This document shows positions 60,601 through 64,000 of a stretch of DNA of 64,000 nucleotides, in pieces. Below the pieces are notes generated by a model. That model did no database searches. It was given only the letters and a program-made list of their open reading frames with translations, and was not told where the DNA came from. Numbering within the stretch: the first letter of the stretch is position 1; every line of letters begins with the position of its first letter. Origin of the DNA: Megamerina dolium (Eukaryota > Arthropoda > Insecta > Diptera > Megamerinidae); NCBI GenBank assembly GCA_963854835.1, contig OY978529.1, forward strand, positions 47,115,821 to 47,179,820, read 5' to 3'. Both the position numbers and the translations under genes were made by a program.

Positions 60601-60724
60601 ATTATGTAAAACGCGACGCAACGAATCACTTTAATTTGCCTGCAATTTGTTTTTGTTCTACCAAAAATACAAAAACAAAACGCACGCAAAACAAACTGAT
60701 TCGTCGCGTAGCGTTTTACATAAT
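60601..60724. repeat. 124-bp foldback MITE beside the LINE tail
   Basis: The arms are 60601-60628 (ATTATGTAAAACGCGACGCA...) and 60697-60724 (...GCGTTTTACATAAT), 28 bp each with two mismatches, around a 68-bp centre. It starts directly after the CAA tail of the LINE. Such long perfect arms are typical of MITEs, but no clear target duplication was seen. Confidence 0.7.
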
Positions 60725-62511
60725 CCAGCTGTAAATTTGTTTGATTATAACTTTACGCTAAATTTATCACTACATCAATTTCGCGAAAAAATAATTGATA
60801 TCTTCTTCCTCAACTTGACATTTTACATTAGTATTAGTAGAGTGCACTGCTAAATTTAAGATTACGGGGTTTTGTTTGAGTTTATATTGAGCTGTTAGGC
60901 TGTTCCAGCCTTTCATTACAACAACAACATTTTGGTTCGGATTTAATCATTGCATGCATTGTTCCAGTTGTGGTGAAAACTGAACCATTAATCGCTGAGC
61001 GCTAATCAAAGTCATACATATTTAATACCAGCACCTTTGCCACACAGCCCAAGTCTAAATCAACCATTAGACGGTTTTCTTAAATGTAATGCTACTAATT
61101 ACAGCACAAATGCGACCTATTTTATGTGCCATTCTATCGTTTTCGTTATTCATATCATTACCATTAAATCGAATAAGTTATGATGGTGTTTAATTATATA
61201 TTATATATGGATTTCCTACCCATAACAACTGTTTTAATGAAAAAAAAAATGGAAATTATAAAATATACCAGCAGCCAACATAAATTAAACTGACAGCAAA
61301 ATCAATATACAATTTATAGTAAATAGTAGTACGAGCAGGTACATTCGAGTATGCATACGTAACGATGTCCTCCTTCTTTTTGGCATCGAATACATCGAAT
61401 GAGCGTGTGTGTTAGGTCTATGTGTTGCAGCGGCTGTGAAAACGATTATGAAGTAAAGTATAATATCGTATCGTAGCTTTATGTTAGTCACTTAAATTTT
61501 CATAAACGGCGCCGATTGTATTTTTTTATTTTATTTTGAACTTTATTCCTTTTCATTGACATATAAACAATACAATCGTAGAATATATTTGTGTTAGGAG
61601 GTACAAACTATTGGGGTGTATTTATATTGTATAGCTAGTAGTACATAGTAGTGGTGCTGGTAGCAAACTATACCATTTTATTGTATTATATAAGAATGTA
61701 TTTATATTTTTCCGTTTTATATGCAAGGGAGAAATCCACCCTGCATTATACCAACAATATTGCACACTTAGTTTTCGAAGTTTTTTATATGACCCATGTT
61801 AAACCTATTGTAAGTTCAGAAAACCAAAATCAAATTAAATTGTTTAACCTTTGCAATACTGATATCGATCCTGCTTTGATCGAACTTATGATATTGGCAC
61901 TTTTTGTAACTACATATATGATATATATAGGAGAAAGAGTGGGGATGAATATTCAATGATTTTATTTTACTATCATAAATTATTTTACTATCGTAAATAC
62001 AATTTTTAAGGGTGAAAATTGTTGGTTTTTAAAATATTAAACAATGCTTATTTGACGATATAAGACTTTTAAACTGAAAGCACCCGAACCGATTACCTAC
62101 TTTGTACCTTTACGCTATATGTATATAGTAGTATGAACTTATCTTAGGACTAATCAAACAATAATAAATGAGTTAATTGTTTGAGATAACATTAAAAATA
62201 TGTATTGGTATAAATTTCTATTGTATATAGAAAAATAGAACACATGACGCACAACAAACAATAACTGGCCTCTTATGCGTTTTATGTATGTTCTAAATTA
62301 TCTAGCATTTATTGGTATATTTTACAACAACATTATAAAACGACTTACGTAGTGTTGAACAATACATAAGTAATGAGTATTTTCACTACTCCACCTATTT
62401 GACTAGTCAAACAACTGTATTTATAATATGCAGTGGCATAGTCATGATTTTCTAAGGGGGGGGAGGGGTCCTATTAGAAAAAAATTTCAACAAGAACTTC
62501 AAAACAATGGC
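60725..62511. other. Gene-free stretch within the probable intron
   Basis: AT-rich; no gene recognised. The plus-strand frame 61651-61956 has no domain and an AT-driven composition. Confidence 0.35.
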
Positions 62512-62626
62512 TCGTATTTATAGTCAAAGTTGGAAACATATTAATATTAGAATAGTTTTTCTTTGACAGATTTTTGTATGTCAAACAAGTCGATTCCAAC
62601 TTTGACTATAACTATGGGCATTTATT
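62512..62626. repeat. Hairpin MITE, copy 2
   Basis: ATTTATAGTCAAAGTTGGA at 62516-62534 pairs with TCCAACTTTGACTATAACT at 62595-62613. The centre shares TTTGACAGATTTTTGTAT and TCGATTC with copy 1 at 5442-5576. Its right end overlaps the target duplication of the next LINE. Confidence 0.7.
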
Positions 62627-63212
62627 ATGATCGACGGATGCCCAGTGAAATTTGTTGAAGGCTTCTGTTACCTCGGCTGCATTATTACGACAGACGGCGG
62701 AGCAAATGAAGATGTCAACTGCTGGTTAAACAAAGCAAGGGCGTCTCACAAAACTGCGAATATTCGGCGCATGTGTGAAGTCAGTATTGTTGTACGGTAG
62801 TGAAACATGGCTGATCTCTAACACCATCATACAAAAGGTACAAACTTTCGTCAACAAATGCCTCCATATCATCTATAGAATATTCTGGCCGAACACGATC
62901 AGTAACGACGCGCTGTGGAAACTAACGAACGAAGAACCCGTCCTGTTGGAAATCAAAAACAGAAAGTGGCGATAGATAGGTCACACACTTAGAAAACCTG
63001 CAGATAGCATTACAAGAATGGCACTAGAATGGAACCCGCAAGGGAGCAGAGGTCGAGGTCGGCCAAAAAATACTTGGAGTAGATCGATATTGCGCGAGCT
63101 AGCCGATGTTAACACAATATGGGATCACGCAAAAATAACAGCACAGAACCGTGTACGATGGAAGAGTCTTATCAAGACCCTATGCTCCCAAGAGGAATGA
63201 ACAAGGGGAAAA
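62627..63212 (+). mobile_element. RTE-like LINE 3' part with exact 13-bp duplication
   Basis: ATGGGCATTTATT flanks the insert exactly (62614-62626 and 63213-63225). The frames read VEGFCYLGCIITTDGGANED, then after a shift near 62765 KSVLLYGSETWLISNTIIQK, NKCLHIIYRIFWPNTIS, IGHTLRKP, EWNPQGSRGRGRPKNTW and the closing AQNRVRWKSLIKTLCSQEE. This is the C-terminal part of an RTE-like reverse transcriptase. One frameshift and one stop (after RKWR, 62973) are seen. It belongs to a different subfamily from 51866-52263. Confidence 0.85.
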
Positions 63213-63225
63213 ATGGGCATTTATT

Positions 63226-63719
63226 GCTTTTAAGTGTGGCAGTCTATACAGAAAGTAAAACTAAAATATTCGGATGGATATAGTTTGCTAATTATGTCGA
63301 ATATCATAAATTAGCTTCTTTGCCATCGTAAAATGGGTAAAAATCAAAGAAGTCTTGTATATCAATGAATTGAACTTAACTTTGAAGATGTAAATACATA
63401 AAAAAAAATTCAGCGAAATAAAAAGGAATTTGCGATTTTTATGAAGTTTCAAAATAGATTTTCTCGAAATTCTGACGTCATACTTTGTTATTTAAAATAC
63501 AATGTTCATACATTTCCTTCTTTATAATATTCCAAACAAATAGCTTTGATGTATTCAGAGTCTACTCAAGATCCTCGTTACAAATACGACAATTAGTGGA
63601 GTACTACAGCACTACCACATGTCCTTTTTTTTTTTTTTGCATAATTTGCATAATCTAAAATTAATTTTAGGAGGTCTCGATGACTTTCGGAAAGATACAT
63701 GAAAGGATAATATATTGAT
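63226..63719. other. Gene-free stretch
   Basis: AT-rich; no gene recognised. Confidence 0.35.
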
Positions 63720-63811
63720 TTCAAATCTTGCGGAATACTTTTGGAAATAAGTACTTCGTATATTTTCAAATCTTGTGGAATACTTTTGGAAATAAGTACT
63801 TCGTATATTTT
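63720..63811 (-). repeat. Two-copy 45-bp tandem repeat
   Basis: TCAAATCTTG(C/T)GGAATACTT begins at 63721 and again at 63766, exactly 45 bp apart, with one difference. On the minus strand the unit is 15 codons in frame (KIYEVLISKSIPQDL twice) inside an open frame 63814-63593 that continues with YPFMYLSESHRDLLKLILDY. Whether the frame is a real exon is unknown; the duplication is recent. Confidence 0.7.
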
Positions 63812-64000
63812 CATTCCTTAACGGAATTTGTTAAAAATTAAATTTTGTCTACTTTGATAAGATTTCCTGTAAAAGGAAATATTATAAAAAAAATTTGGCC
63901 AAATTTTGTACTGAATTTTCTCCATCTATGGGCTATGATTCATTGAAATAGAAATTTTCAAAAAATTTATTATTTTTTTTTTGCGAAGTATTAGACATCA

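Overview
The window looks like nuclear DNA of a higher dipteran, most likely a tephritid-type fruit fly. It is AT-rich, and genes are split by short (about 65-90 bp) GT-AG introns. Two genes are readily recognised as fly orthologues: an Atg4-family autophagy protease and asteroid. Much of the rest is transposon debris: Tc1, mariner, a DD41-type Tc1/mariner relative, RNase-H-encoding, jockey-like and RTE-like LINEs, a tRNA-derived SINE and several hairpin MITEs. The genus call is inference; nothing here is diagnostic.

Layout. 1-5.1 kb: end of a DD41-type transposon, an exon-like frame with one internal TGA (2684-2907), a small unassigned ORF (3148) and a decayed LINE (4206-5110). 5.4-10.4 kb: a hairpin MITE, a deleted mariner (6774-7815), an unclassified block, an inverted repeat and a SINE. 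11.1-13.15 kb: Atg4, minus strand, six coding exons whose splice phases all agree. 16.86-19.53 kb: asteroid, minus strand, two exons. 19.6-24 kb: gene-poor AT-rich DNA. 24-31 kb: LINE 3' ends, a 155-bp satellite whose units carry a mariner-like GDETW codon string, a complete but internally deleted DD41-type element, and a deleted mariner. 32.5-33.4 kb: a SINE cluster, one copy carrying a 76-bp LINE 3' end with a 23-bp target-site duplication. 36.0-37.2 kb: a LINE with an exact 13-bp duplication. 39.7-40.5 kb: a duplicated unclassified repeat. 42.5-45.2 kb: a Tc1 element with double inverted/direct repeats nested in a jockey-like LINE, beside a mariner remnant. 51.3-52.9 kb: SINE, RTE-like LINE and LINE 3' end. 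53.15-54.38 kb: first coding exon, plus strand, of an unidentified gene for a low-complexity type II membrane protein; its donor opens an intron that probably covers the rest of the window. 58-63.8 kb: MITEs, a jockey-like LINE, an RTE-like LINE with an exact 13-bp duplication, and a 45-bp tandem repeat.

How the parts relate. The three host genes show no shared pathway: autophagy protease, XPG-like putative nuclease, and a probable secretory-pathway membrane protein. The clearest biology is in the transposons. RNase-H LINE 3' ends keep the same two-hairpin shape with different stem sequences and end in (CCTAA)n; SINE bodies recur about eight times; nested insertions give relative ages; and a transposase motif lies inside a tandem satellite. 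Exon borders, duplications and repeat periods were worked out by hand from the sequence. Family names rest on motif recognition without any database search.
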